From Antedon mediterranea (lineage: Eukaryota > Echinodermata > Crinoidea > Comatulida > Antedonidae): 64,000 nucleotides of DNA. Below the pieces are notes generated by a model, which was given only the letters and a program-made list of their open reading frames with translations, had not been told where the DNA came from and searched no databases. Where the stretch lies: contig NC_092678.1 of assembly GCF_964355755.1 (NCBI RefSeq), forward strand, positions 5,180,922-5,244,921, written 5' to 3'. Numbering within the stretch: the stretch's first letter is position 1; each line of letters begins with the position of its first letter. The position numbers and the translations under genes are program-made. Below, one piece after another: positions 1-13,100 of the stretch.

Positions 1-1083
1 CCACCAGATGACAAATTTAAACGCGTTTTAATACATTTTCAACGTATTAGTCGTTAGCAACATTTAAAGAACACAACAGACAAAAAAAGAGAGGGCAGTA
101 TAACAGATATAGTCAAAACAATCGAAATGATTTAATTTGTTTTTAACCGTTTATTTATCGCCTTTTCGTCAATAAATTAGCAAATTATTGCATGCAAGAG
201 GTGTGCATATTTTTAAGTTATTGGTACCAATGTAGTCTGTGCACTGCTTCCTAGCTAGAGGCCATTACTAAACTAGTGTAGGAGGCCTAGCTAGCTAGCT
301 AGGCCCTACTAAATAAAACTAACTAGCCTACTAGAGGGTAGTAGTAGCAGCACTGCAGCCCTCTAGAGGTAGCCTACTAGCAGAGAGTAGTCTAGTAGGG
401 GCCTACTAGCTAGAGAATCAGGCTATCTAGACTTGTTCTTACTGTTCTACTGTATCAACAACAAACCTTCCAAGTAGGCCAGTCATTCAAACAGGACATG
501 CCCCTATCTAAAATACTATGCCCAGGCATTTTTAAAATGTTATGCTTTATTAATATTTGTTAATAACAATAGGCCTAGTTAGGCTATATTATTTATATAT
601 ACATTACTAACATTACATACATATTTCGAATTTGTTTATAAAGTTAATAATAACTAATTAATAATAAATTAATATTATTATTAATATTAGTATATTGTAT
701 TTATAATTTAATTATAAGAATATTTTTCAACATTTCCATAGTCATCATACAACCCCCTCCGTTAAACAGTTACTTCAGGAGAATTTAACTCAAATTGGTT
801 GTTATGTGGCATACTGAATAATATGTAAAATAAATTACATATATTTATTTATAATAATAAATCAATGCATATTGATGTAGTCGCACTCAATATCCATCCC
901 ACCCACCAGGCAATAAACTTTGTAAATGTAAATTTTATTGAATTTTAACTATTGTTGTAATAATACTTTATTGAATTTTGTATTGTTGAGGGCCCCTCAA
1001 AATCAGCTTACGCTGGCTGGGTCACCCTACCCTCTTTAAATATTGTTGAATAAATAAATAAATGCATTTGTTCTTTCTTTCAG
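1..1083. other. Region upstream of SAMTOR coding exon 1
   Basis: No coding exon is recognised here. At 240-420 there is a CTAG/AGGCCT-rich stretch with many short palindromes. The rest is AT-rich. A LINE 3' end lies at 989-1064. A pyrimidine-rich splice acceptor ends at 1083, so an untranslated first exon of SAMTOR probably lies in or upstream of this stretch, but I cannot place its donor. Confidence 0.5.
989..1064 (+). mobile_element. LINE 3' end with ATAA-type tail
   Basis: The block reads GGGCCCCTCAAAATCAGC, then GGCTGGGTCACCCT, and ends in TTGAATAAATAAATAAATG. The same block occurs in reverse orientation at 39470-39540. A shared conserved 3' end with a short tandem tail is typical of CR1/L2-like non-LTR retrotransposons. 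No reverse transcriptase is joined to it, so it is a 5'-truncated copy. The family name is not assigned. Confidence 0.6.
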
Positions 1084-1147
1084 GTACAAGGAATTTTAAT
1101 TTACAAATAAGATTCAGGACCTGCACAGCATAAAATAACTCATCAGC

Positions 1148-4100
1148 ATGGCTTGTGCCTGCTCCCAGGAAGGATGTCAAGAAAAAACCAGTCAAGTTGT
1201 CAAAGGAGTTCATGCAAAGTTGCGCAAGAAATTCAGGGAAGGTTAGTAAAATTATCTTACTATATTCAGGCCAAATAAAAAAACATACAAGTTTTTAAGC
1301 GTCACCGCCCGCTCCTGATTATCCAGCCACCTCTCTTTTTATTTTTATTTTTTGTTTACCCATATACAACGGAAAGTTCAGCGGCCCGGCCCAGCTCCAG
1401 AGCAGGGCTCGAAATTCACGCTAGCAAACTAGCATTTTGCTAGTACAGTAGATTCTTCATAATTGCTAGTTGAAAATTTCAAAACTAGCAAATGTTTGCT
1501 AGACTAGTGTAATTTTTGAAAATACGTACTTTTTAGCTTAGCCACGCTAGCCGCCGATCGCTCTATGTCGACAACGGCAATTTGGTGAAAACAATTGATT
1601 TACGTCAAGGAAACGCGAATAGCACCATGAATCATGTAATGTGGTAAACAGCAAGCTTTTTCCCCAACACATTAAATCACGTGCATTTAGTACGTCGCTG
1701 AGGATTACATCATCAGTCACGTGATTACAGAATACGCGATTATCAATTTAGGGATTTAATGAAATAAATATTTTGCCTACACAGTGGTCGAAGCGCGTTT
1801 TTTATAGGTTCGTAAATAGGAAACACCCCATACATAATGGACTCTACCAATTTTGTTTACGATGATCTCGCGCTCGAGATCGGCACACCACGAGGTCCTG
1901 TTGGGCGATGGGTTTTCTTATGCCTGGTTTACCTGTGGAATAATTATACACACTTTTCACATCACAACTTTAAATAACTGATTTACACAGCAATTGGCAA
2001 GGGATTCATCAAAGAAGAATGAATACTTTACGTTGAACAAAAAATTCACTTAAGAAATTCCGTAAGCTGTTTTCAAACTATAAATCAGCCCACTATTTAG
2101 TATTATTGAGACCAACATCATGCTTCTCGCAATAGGGAATTTCCTGGATAGATGAGTCGAGCGAGAGACGGCGGACCATGGCCGATGAGTGAGGCGGGGG
2201 TATCAGCTTGGACGGATTAGTTAGCCTAGGGCCTACAATTTCGCTCGTCTGGATATAAACAATACAAAACTCAATTTTGTCATCGGCAATAATATTTCAT
2301 ACATAGTCAATTTTGTTCTGTTTCGCATTTTAAATATAGTGGGCCAAAACGTCCATCGCGCAAAAATATACCTCCATAAAAAGTAAAAAAAAAAAAAAAA
2401 CGCCCCCCCCCCCTCCCCTGAAAATTTATGAGGGTGTGACGCTTAACAAGTATATTTTTTTATTTGGTTTGGTCATTTATGAAGCAGAGTTTTCAAATTT
2501 CTTTTTAAAATTTTGTGTTCCACATGTTTCATTTATTTTATTATGTTTGATAACAATTAGTTATAACCTTCATTAAGGTAGTATGTTATTGTTATGCTTA
2601 GTCTACATAAACAAGTAACTTGGAGGTGTACTAGTGCACTTATCCCCCTGCTGGTCTGTGAACAAGTAACTTGGAGGTGTACTAGTGCACTTATCCCCCT
2701 GCTGGTCTGTGAACAAGTAACTTGGAGGTGTACTAGTGCACTTATCCCCCTTTTGGTCTGTGAACAAGTAACTTGGAGGTGTACTAGTGCACTTATCCCC
2801 CTGCTGGTCTGTGAACAAGTAACTTGGAGGTGTACTAGTGCACTTATCCCCCTGCTGGTCTGTGAACAAGTAACTTGGAGGTGTACTAGTGCACTTATCC
2901 CCCTGCTGGTCTGTGAACAAGTAACTTGGAGGTGTACTACTAGTGCACTTATCCCCCTGCTGGTCTGTGAACAAGTAACTTGGAGGTGTACTAGTGCACT
3001 TATACCCCTTCTGGTCTGTGAACAAGTAACTTGGAGGTGTACTACTAGTGCACTTATCCCCATGCTGGTCTGTGAACAAGTAACTTGGAGGTGTACTAGT
3101 GCACTTATCCCCCTGCTGGTCTGTGAACAAGTAACTTGGAGTGTACTAGTGCACTTATCCCCCTGCTGGTCTGTGAACAAGTAACTTGGAGGTGTACTAG
3201 TGCACTTATCCCCTGCTGGTCTGTGAACAAGTAACTTGGAGGTGTACTACTAGTGCACTTATCCCCCTGCTGGTCTGTGAACAAGTAACTTGGAGGTGTA
3301 CTAGTGCACTTATCCCCCTGCTGGTCTGTGAACAAGTAACTTGGAGGTGTACTAGTGCACTTATCCCCCTGCTGGTCTGTGAACAAGTAACTTGAAGGTG
3401 TACTAGTGCACTTACAGTATCCCCCTGCTGGTCTGTGAACAAGTAACTTGGAGGTGTACTAGTGCACTTATCCTCCCTGCTGGTGTGAACAAATAAATTG
3501 GAGGTGTACTAGTGCACTTATACCCCTTCTGGTCTGTGAACAAGTAACTTGGAGGTGTACTACTAGTGCACTTATCCCCCTGCTGGTCTGTGAACAAGTA
3601 ACTTGGAGGTGTACTAGTGCACTTATCCCCCTGCTGGTCTGTGAACAAGTAACTTGGAGGTGTACTAGTGCACTTATCCCCCTGCTGGTCTGTGAACAAG
3701 TAACTTGAAGGTGTACTAGTGCACTTACAGTATCCCCCTGCTGGTCTGTGAACAAGTAACTTGGAGGTGTACTAGTGCACTTCTCCCCCTGCTGGTGTGA
3801 ACAAATAAATTGGAGGTGTACTAGTGCACTTATCCCCCTTTTGGTCTGTGAACAAGTAACTTGGAGGTGTACTAGTGCACTTATCCCCCTGTTGGTCTGT
3901 GAAAAAGTAACTTAGAGGTGTACTACTAGTGCACTTATCCCCCTTTTGGTCTGTGAACAAGTAACTTGGAGGTGTACTAGTGCACTTATCCCACTGCTGG
4001 TCTGTGAACAAGTAACTTGGAGGTGTATTAGTGCACTTATCCCCCTTTTGGTCTGTGAACAAGTAACTTGGAGGTGTACTAGTGCACTTATCCCCCTGCT

Positions 4101-7100
4101 GGTCTGTGAACAAGTAACTTGGAGGTGTATTAGTGCACTTATCCCCCTGCTGGCCTGTGAACAAGTAACTTGGAGGTGTACTAGTGCACTTATCCCCCTT
4201 GCTGGTCTGTGAACAAGTAACTTGGAGGTGTACTAGTGCACTTATCCCCCTGCTGGTCTGTGAACAAGTAACTTGGAGGTGTACTAGTGCAGTTATCCCC
4301 CTGCTGGTCTGTGAACAAGTAACTTGGAGGTGTACTAGTGCACTTATCCCCCTGCTGGTCTGTGAACAAGTAACTTGGAGGTGTACTACTAGTGCACTTA
4401 TCCCCCTGCTGGTCTGTGAACAAGTAACTTGGAGGTGTACTAGTGCACTTATACCCCTTCTGGTCTGTGAACAAGTAACTTGGAGGTGTACTACTAGTGC
4501 ACTTATCCCCCTGCTGGTCTGTGAACAAGTAACTTGGAGGTGTACTAGTGCACTTATCCCCCTGCTGGTCTGTGAACAAGTAACTTGGAGTGTACTAGTG
4601 CACTTATCCCCCTGCTGGTCTGTGAACAAGTAACTTGGAGGTGTACTAGTGCACTTATCCCCTGCTGGTCTGTGAACAAGTAACTTGGAGGTGTACTACT
4701 AGTGCACTTATCCCCCTTTTGGTCTGTGAACAAGTAACTTGGAGGTGTACTAGTGCACTTATCCCCCTGCTGGTCTGTGAACAAGTAACTTGGAGGTGTA
4801 CTAGTGCACTTATCCCCCTGCTGGTCTGTGAACAAGTAACTTGAAGGTGTACTAGTGCACTTACAGTATCCCCCTGCTGGTCTGTGAACAAGTAACTTGG
4901 AGGTGTACTAGTGCACTTATCCTCCCTGCTGGTGTGAACAAATAAATTGGAGGTGTACTAGTGCACTTATACCCCTTCTGGTCTGTGAACAAGTAACTTG
5001 GAGGTGTACTACTAGTGCACTTATCCCCCTGCTGGTCTGTGAACAAGTAACTTGGAGGTGTACTAGTGCACTTATCCCCCTGCTGGTCTGTGAACAAGTA
5101 ACTTGGAGGTGTACTAGTGCACTTATCCCCCTGCTGGTCTGTGAACAAGTAACTTGAAGGTGTACTAGTGCACTTACAGTATCCCCCTGCTGGTCTGTGA
5201 ACAAGTAACTTGGAGGTGTACTAGTGCACTTCTCCCCCTGCTGGTGTGAACAAATAAATTGGAGGTGTACTAGTGCACTTATCCCCCTTTTGGTCTGTGA
5301 ACAAGTAACTTGGAGGTGTACTAGTGCACTTATCCCCCTGTTGGTCTGTGAAAAAGTAACTTAGAGGTGTACTACTAGTGCACTTATCCCCCTTTTGGTC
5401 TGTGAACAAGTAACTTGGAGGTGTACTAGTGCACTTATCCCACTGCTGGTCTGTGAACAAGTAACTTGGAGGTGTATTAGTGCACTTATCCCCCTTTTGG
5501 TCTGTGAACAAGTAACTTGGAGGTGTACTAGTGCACTTATCCCCCTGCTGGTCTGTGAACAAGTAACTTGGAGGTGTATTAGTGCACTTATCCCCCTGCT
5601 GGCCTGTGAACAAGTAACTTGGAGGTGTACTAGTGCACTTATCCCCCTTGCTGGTCTGTGAACAAGTAACTTGGAGGTGTACTAGTGCACTTATCCCCCT
5701 GCTGGTCTGTGAACAAGTAACTTGGAGGTGTACTAGTGCAGTTATCCCCCTGCTGGTCTTTAGCTTTTACTCGTCATGTGTATTACATCATAATACTAGG
5801 CTTAGGAAGCTAAAGTTCTGGTAAATTAATTTACTCTGTACGAATCCTTTTGATATGACATCTTGTCTCATGATAAAGACATTTCACAGAAGTGTCTATG
5901 ACAACCTCATCCCATGGGACACTTGAAAGGCTTGCATTTATTTCCAATTTCAAGTGATTTTATCGCCCCAGACTGGTGACCTACTGTAGGCTACACTCCA
6001 GGTCAGTCACCAACTTAGGAACCCACTACCTACTGTATTCCCAATTCAATTCAGTACTACTTACACTAAAAGATATCATTTTATTAATTAGTATAGCCTA
6101 TTTATAGTACTGTATTAGTACAGTAGTTGGCCCGATTTTAAGGTTTTTTAAAATTTGGAATTGTACTTGTACTATTAGTATTATTAGATTTGAATTCAAT
6201 CTGTAATTGACTTATTGTTTGCATTGTTTGTATAATTCCAACTTCCCTTTCATGATTTCTCTCACATTCATCATCTGCTTCATCAACTTTGGTTGTCTAA
6301 CTATCCTTTAAGCTCTGTCTACACTATCAAACTTTCACTACCATATTTGGGCACATCACACTTTTTTTGTCAAACTAGTTTGATAGTGTAGACTAGAGCT
6401 TACTATCCTTTATTGCTGTCCTTCTCCCTATGTATATCTGATGCATCTCCCCTATGTACTGTATCTGATGTGTCTCCCCTATATATTTCTGTACATCTCA
6501 ATGATATGTCTAAGTAAAGTGTTGGTGAAATTCTCAAATATTGTGCCAATGATATTGACCTATAATACTCAAAGTTCATGTTCAATTTTAAATGTGAAAT
6601 ATTTTCCTTTTTTACGGTCCCTCGATGCAAACTTTAGATGCCTAAGTACAGGGATTTAGGAGTTTATTCTCAATAAAAAAACTTGTGTTGAGCTAGCTAC
6701 ATAATTTCTGGACCCAGTTTGTAATTTAAATTTGACATTTTGCCAGAATTATTGTCTCTGCAACTTGATAAATACAGTAGTTGTTATTATTGCCAGGGTT
6801 GTTTTTTAGGCTTTCGAGTTTGTCAAGTTTTTAAAAATAAATTTGTAAATTATGACCATGAAATCAAATGGCTTTAAATGTATGTAGACCTGTTATTTGA
6901 CATCACTGTGAGGTGAATGCACTTTGAAGTAGGGGGATGGGTGGTAGGGATATGACTAAACGCTTGCCAGGGGCTGCTGCTGCTGCAGATGGTTCGATAA
7001 TCTGAGGAGGGTGGATTATTTTAGACGATGATTTACTTCCCTTCTGCAGTAATCTCTATTTAGACTTTTCAATATCAAGGTACAATTTCTTTCTTGTGTA

Positions 7101-10100
7101 AAATATCATTTCCTTCAAAATGACATTGTATGATTTCAACTTTTATTTGTTGGTCTATCAATAACAGAATAAAAATGACATTAATGTCTGCATTAATTCA
7201 GATAATTCAGATAACATTTATTCAGATAATAATGAATGAACGTATACAAAATAGGAAAAAGATATTAAAGTGAACATAGATAAAGCAGTAATTGGTAGTC
7301 ATTATTATCATGGATCCCTTCTAGAAGTTAAAACTTGTCTCGCACAAACAAAACACATTACTCAAATAAAAAAATAAAATAAACCTAGAGTATATAATTA
7401 TATAATTGAGGATAAAAAATTACAGTATAAATAATAACATAACTAACATCTTCTTTATCAAAATTATTTAAAATTATATTTCTATATTTTCATGATATAA
7501 TATAAATGAAATAAGTACTGACATCGGTAAATGAAAAAATATATACAAATATACAACTGAAGACTAGTGCTGTTCCGCTGTACCACGCCGAGAATGTTAA
7601 AGAGTCGCTATCCAATCGAGTTCGAACAATACCATGAAAGCCCCAGTGGTCTAATGGTTAGGACATCTGCATATCAAGCAGGCGGTCCGAGTTCGAGTCT
7701 CGGTTGGGGCGACTTTTTCTCATTCTCACAGATTTCCTCATCTTTATCGTTTCAAATTAATTAATTAAATTTCAGTATATCACCGGGCAGTTTATAATTA
7801 ATGTTCTTTACCTGATTTGTTAATACAGTATATATAAATACATATACACATACACAAATATGGTTACAATAACAGGAATATACTGCACTGTCACTAGTAC
7901 ATAGAATTGGACAAAAAGATGTGAACGTACTATATTAAGAGTACATATAAATCTACCAACACCTTTGACATAAATATTATACTGCACATCATTCTCAGGA
8001 CAAAAACAGAATGAGAATATTAAATGTCTATATAGGCTTAGGGCCTGTTCAGACCTACGGAGTTATGCTTTCGTATTGTACGCGGCGTACAACTCCATAG
8101 GTCTGAACCAGGAAAAGATTAGTGTAAGCCACCTCATACGACACTACTCTTTTGTTCGTTATGACAGCTCAAGGTACAAGATTAGTGAACGCCGCTTACG
8201 ATACGAAAGTCATGCATCAACGATTTTGACCTCTAACCAATCAAAATCATTCCTGCATACCATATGTTCGCCCAAATCGGTGACACTTCAGTTTGAAACG
8301 AAAGCGTTAGTTAGGCAAATCTGAACACTTTTCTGTTACGACGTTAATTATAATATGACACTGCTTGCGATACGAAAGCATAACTCCATAGATCTGAACA
8401 TACCCTTAGATAAGATTAAAAAGATGTTTTCACAAATAGAGGATGATGCATGGAGCCTTCACTCTATATGTATTTGTTGCAGCATTTGTATTTTATATAC
8501 ATATCAGTTTTGACATGTAATGTAGTCATGTGACCACTGCAGTTGGGGAAAACAGGATCTCCAGGGCTTGCAATGACCTTGGGATTCACCAGCGTAATGA
8601 CCCTGGACAAACCACAAGGCCAAGGCTTAGAAATAATGTTAATTTGATTCAATTAATGTTGTTTTCTGTCTATCATACAATCATAATTTAATTGGCTTGA
8701 CCTTGATTGAAATTTACATTAAGTGTTAAGAAATTTTAGAGAATTGCACATTGGCCTAATTTCTAAAAACTTGCTGTAAATATCTTAAGGTTTAAGTTAG
8801 AAATAATATGTTCTTGTTTGTGAGCCAACAATACTTTGGAGAATACCACCATGTAAACCGAGTCAAAACTTATTAGTAATTTATTCTTTTTTGGTTATAT
8901 TTACATCAGGAAAGTTTATGTTTCTTTTCCAACATTGTACTTAAGCAAGTACAATATATAAATATATTGTACTTAAAGATGTATTGTCCCCCAAAAACAA
9001 GAAAAATTAAGATTAATTTAATCAGACTTTGAATATGTTATTTTGTAGTTTTAATAAAGTTAATCACTTTCATAGAACGAAAAATGAAAAAAAAAGTAAT
9101 GTTTCACTTATAAAATGACAAAATAAATGGTTAAATTCAACCAAAAATCCATTGGCTGGCAGCCAATTTGACCATTTTTTGCTTTAAATTACATTTTTTC
9201 AGGTAAATACTTTTTTAAAAATCCAATTTTTGGTCAAAGTAGATGATTAATATGTGACATTAAAATGGCTTATTCAGCAACATTTTTTTGAAGAATTATT
9301 TTTTCAGGGGGACAATACATCTTTAAGCATTTCCTTAAGTACAATATATAAATATATTGTACATAAATTATTTCAATGCTTTTACTTTTAACTATATTAT
9401 ATAAATATATCGATTGTTTAAATTACGAGACGGTTTATGTTCTTGAAAAGCTTTTACGCAAAAACAGGAAGCTTGTGGTTTGTAGCTTGTAATTGACAAT
9501 TATAGATCAAAAAATTAGAAGTTAGAGGTACAAACCAGAGTAATAATGCTTTGATTTATCCTAAAAACACAATAATTTTGTATTGATCATAAGGCTCTAT
9601 AGAATTATGGTTGTATGTGTTACTTGGGGTTTGATGGAAGACTGTAGACTGGTGATAGAAGTGGTCAATGTATTCAACAAAAATAAGTTGTTTACTGAAA
9701 AACTATGTTTTGATACATTTTCCAAAATTGTTTAAGACTTTTTTCCGCATTCATAGAAAAACAGTCAATTAATTAACTGAATGAGTGGGATGAATTATTG
9801 TGCGAGATAAATTGAGAGATAAACTCACTTCAGAGGCCAGCTGCTGTAAATAGATATTCAATATCATATGATTGTATGTATGAGCAGATTTATAATACAC
9901 TGGTACAATTAGAATAAACCATTATCACCCACAAGTGTCCCCCCCCCCCCCCAAATCCTCTAGTCCTCTATCATTTTACCGTCATCATCATCATGCCCTT
10001 TGTACCATAAACCATGAACTCATGAAATCCTGCTCAGACATAAACAAGATAATCAGTAGAAATATGCAACACATGTATTAAAGCTAGTGTAAAACCTGTA

Positions 10101-13100
10101 AATTAAGCATCACCCTTAATGCCTCATTGCTTGCATTTTATCTAGCTACTTTCTAATAACAGTTTTTACATTAGTCTGCCAAAACGTCGCCACATTTCTA
10201 AAGAATTTATTAAAAAAGGAAATTATTATAACTTTTTTTCGAACCAGGGATGTTTTTAAACTTTTCCTAAAATAAATTTTTATCATTTTGTTATTACAAA
10301 ACATTTTCAACATGTTACATACAGGTACTTGCGTGCACTTTAAATACTTATTGGACCCTGGTAAGAATGATTGATAGAGATACAGTACATCTTAAAAAAA
10401 CAAAAACTGGTAAAAATACTAATAATACACACAAAAATACAAAGCATCCGATAAAGGCACAGTTAATAAAATTGTAGTATGAAACCAATTTAAAACTACG
10501 GTAAATTGTTTTTTGCCCCCCAGGGGTCTCTTTGAAAGCATCCTTAAACAATTTACCAATATGATCAGGTAACTAACGGTTTCTAAAATAGTTTATATGT
10601 TGTTGACTCATAACACATTGTAAATGGCACTTTCATTTTTGATCAGCTGATATTTTATCAAAATTACCAAATGAGTGTTTGCTGCAGTAAATCATTGATT
10701 TATAAACATGCATCAAGTAGTTTTACCTGGGCCAATGTTTGTTGCTGCAGTAAACTATCAAGTTCCTAGTCAAATAAAAATAATTAATATTGTTTGTTGA
10801 TTAAAGCTAAATTTCTTTATGACTGTGTTAAGTATAAATCCTAGAAATCTGGATGCAATAGGGCTACAGTATAATGACAAGAATTGGAAGTTTTTTTCAC
10901 AATTGACGCATGCCCGCTGGAGAGCTAAGCACAACAAGCTGAATGTATGTTTCCCCAGGGTTTCCCCAGGTCATTGAATAAAAAGCTGCACAGCACGACG
11001 TGCAGGAAAAACTTGACAGTGCTGCAAAACAGGAAGGACCGCCCAGCGAGGCTTGAGGAGCACAACGCTTTCTGCTATTTTCAATGACTACACTATAAAA
11101 TGGATTTAGTCTATGATCAGCTGTTTAAAAACAGGACATGGACTGGAACGGTATGGAATATTCTGTGCGTCTCTTACAAACCTATCTTGATAGTTACGTA
11201 GAATGGTGGTTACAACCAGTGCCTTGTAAGTCTGTCTGTTTGTCTATTGTCGGGTTTCAAATGGCTTAACATGATTTTTATTTGTTTTTTTCTAAACTAA
11301 CAAACTTTTATTCAATCAAAATAGTAATTTTCAAGGATTGTCGCTTTTTTTTATTCTAAAATTTGCATTCTTTCCATCTCAGGTCGACTTAAGCTATTAA
11401 TTTAATTTTTAAGTTCTTAATTTATTTATTTATGTAAATTGTAAAATATGAAATCATATTTTGTATGACATCAGATAAAATGATTAGTCTTTTCTTCCTT
11501 CATTTAACTTGTGTAATTTTTATTATTTTACTGTTTTAATACTAAATGCCTGAATGTTTAAGTTGATTACTATTATGTCATCATTAATATCATCATCATC
11601 ATCATCAATTTACTGTACTATAGTTTCATCAACTGTTTACAGTATATTTATTATTAAATATTAACAATTAAAAAATACAAATAAAAAAATTGATTCTATT
11701 AAAGCATTTTAGTGCATTAACAGTTATATTTTGGTTTTTTTTCTCCCAAAGCTGATGGCGACTTTAAGAAGATTTGGGCTGAGCATTGCCACGATGAAGC
11801 AGGCCTCGGTGAATACGCATATGCCATGCAGCATTTGGCCGTCGATCATTGGTCCACCAAGCACCAAGATGACCGAATCAAATGGTGTTATCGTACATGT
11901 ATGGACTACTTTAAGTATGGTGGAATGGACAAAGCGCTTGCCAAAGACCGAAGACGTCAACATCATGACTTTACTAATGGAATCACGGAACAGAAAAGTT
12001 TAAGTCAAGTGGAGCAATCAAATAAGTATAATACCATGTAAGTATCTAGTGACTATATATACATTTTCATAACAAAATATTTCAATCTTCTATCGGGTAA
12101 AAGTCATAGTAAATCATGTCCATTCTATAGTCGCCGTACATAGACTCATCCTTCTATTAATGGATGGCTAGTTGGTGACACTAAACATCAAAAATTAAAT
12201 TATGAACTACTTTTTCTATTTTTGAATAATATTATTAATTATATGTGTTACTAATAGCGATCTACCATTGGAAAATATCCTGTTTTTGGGTAGCTGAATG
12301 GTGCTAATATTTTGATAGTTCAACTTTAATTTATTTTGTCACATGCCTTCAATTCTGTGTCATCGAGGAACCTTTATAAACATAAATAATTTATTATTTA
12401 AGTCAATATATATATTACTGGGATCTATGAGTTTTCTTTATGTGCTATAGGAACTAGGTCATAGGACGCCAGGGTCATACATTAAAATAACCTGTTGACA
12501 AAAAATCAGTGAGAACTGTTCTTTTTTTGTAAAACGTAATAATGTGAAATAAATATTGGGTTTAACTTATAAAAAAAAATTCTTCAATAATTTTCTTAAA
12601 CAATATCTACAATATTGAAGTAATTAAAAGATAACAAATTACCAAAATCCTTATAAAAAATTGTTGATCGAATGCAGAGTTAAGCTTTCCCTGTTGTCTG
12701 CAAGTGTTCAACCAATCAGATTCATTTAATCTCACGCCATATAGCAGCTCATTTCGTATTCTATGATTTCGCATAAAGGTTGTTAACTGATTTCCTGATG
12801 TTCGAATCGGCTTTGAAAAGTTTCAAGTTGTTTTCTTCATGCGTTTCCTTCTGTTTGAAGTTCAATCAACTCATTAATGAACGTCTCGCAACAGATTCAC
12901 TTTCGAATACTTGACCCTTTATGATTAAAAGGAAATTTAACATTCCTTTTTACGTAATCACCATGTTAAACATGATTAATACAACTTTCTGTCTAAAATA
13001 AGATCATGGAATTGTCTGAAAATGGTCAAACATTGATCGTTAACATAACAAATTTGCATTTATTTGAGATTTTTTATTATTGTACTTTGCTAGCATTATT

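Noticed and set aside
1837-1974. Short frame beginning [16 protein letters not shown]
   Set aside because: Only 45 codons, no recognised homology, and it lies inside the probable transposon in SAMTOR intron 1.
2557-5824. Long open frames on both strands over the minisatellite (repeats such as [17 protein letters not shown] or [17 protein letters not shown])
   Set aside because: They arise because the 51-bp unit is a multiple of three and lacks stops in several frames. They lie in an intron, occur on both strands at once, and show no codon-position bias or domain.
7571-7636. Possible second tRNA just upstream of 7640 (GAGTTCGAACAATACC resembles a B box)
   Set aside because: No acceptor stem or A box in the right order could be found, and it cannot be folded into a cloverleaf.
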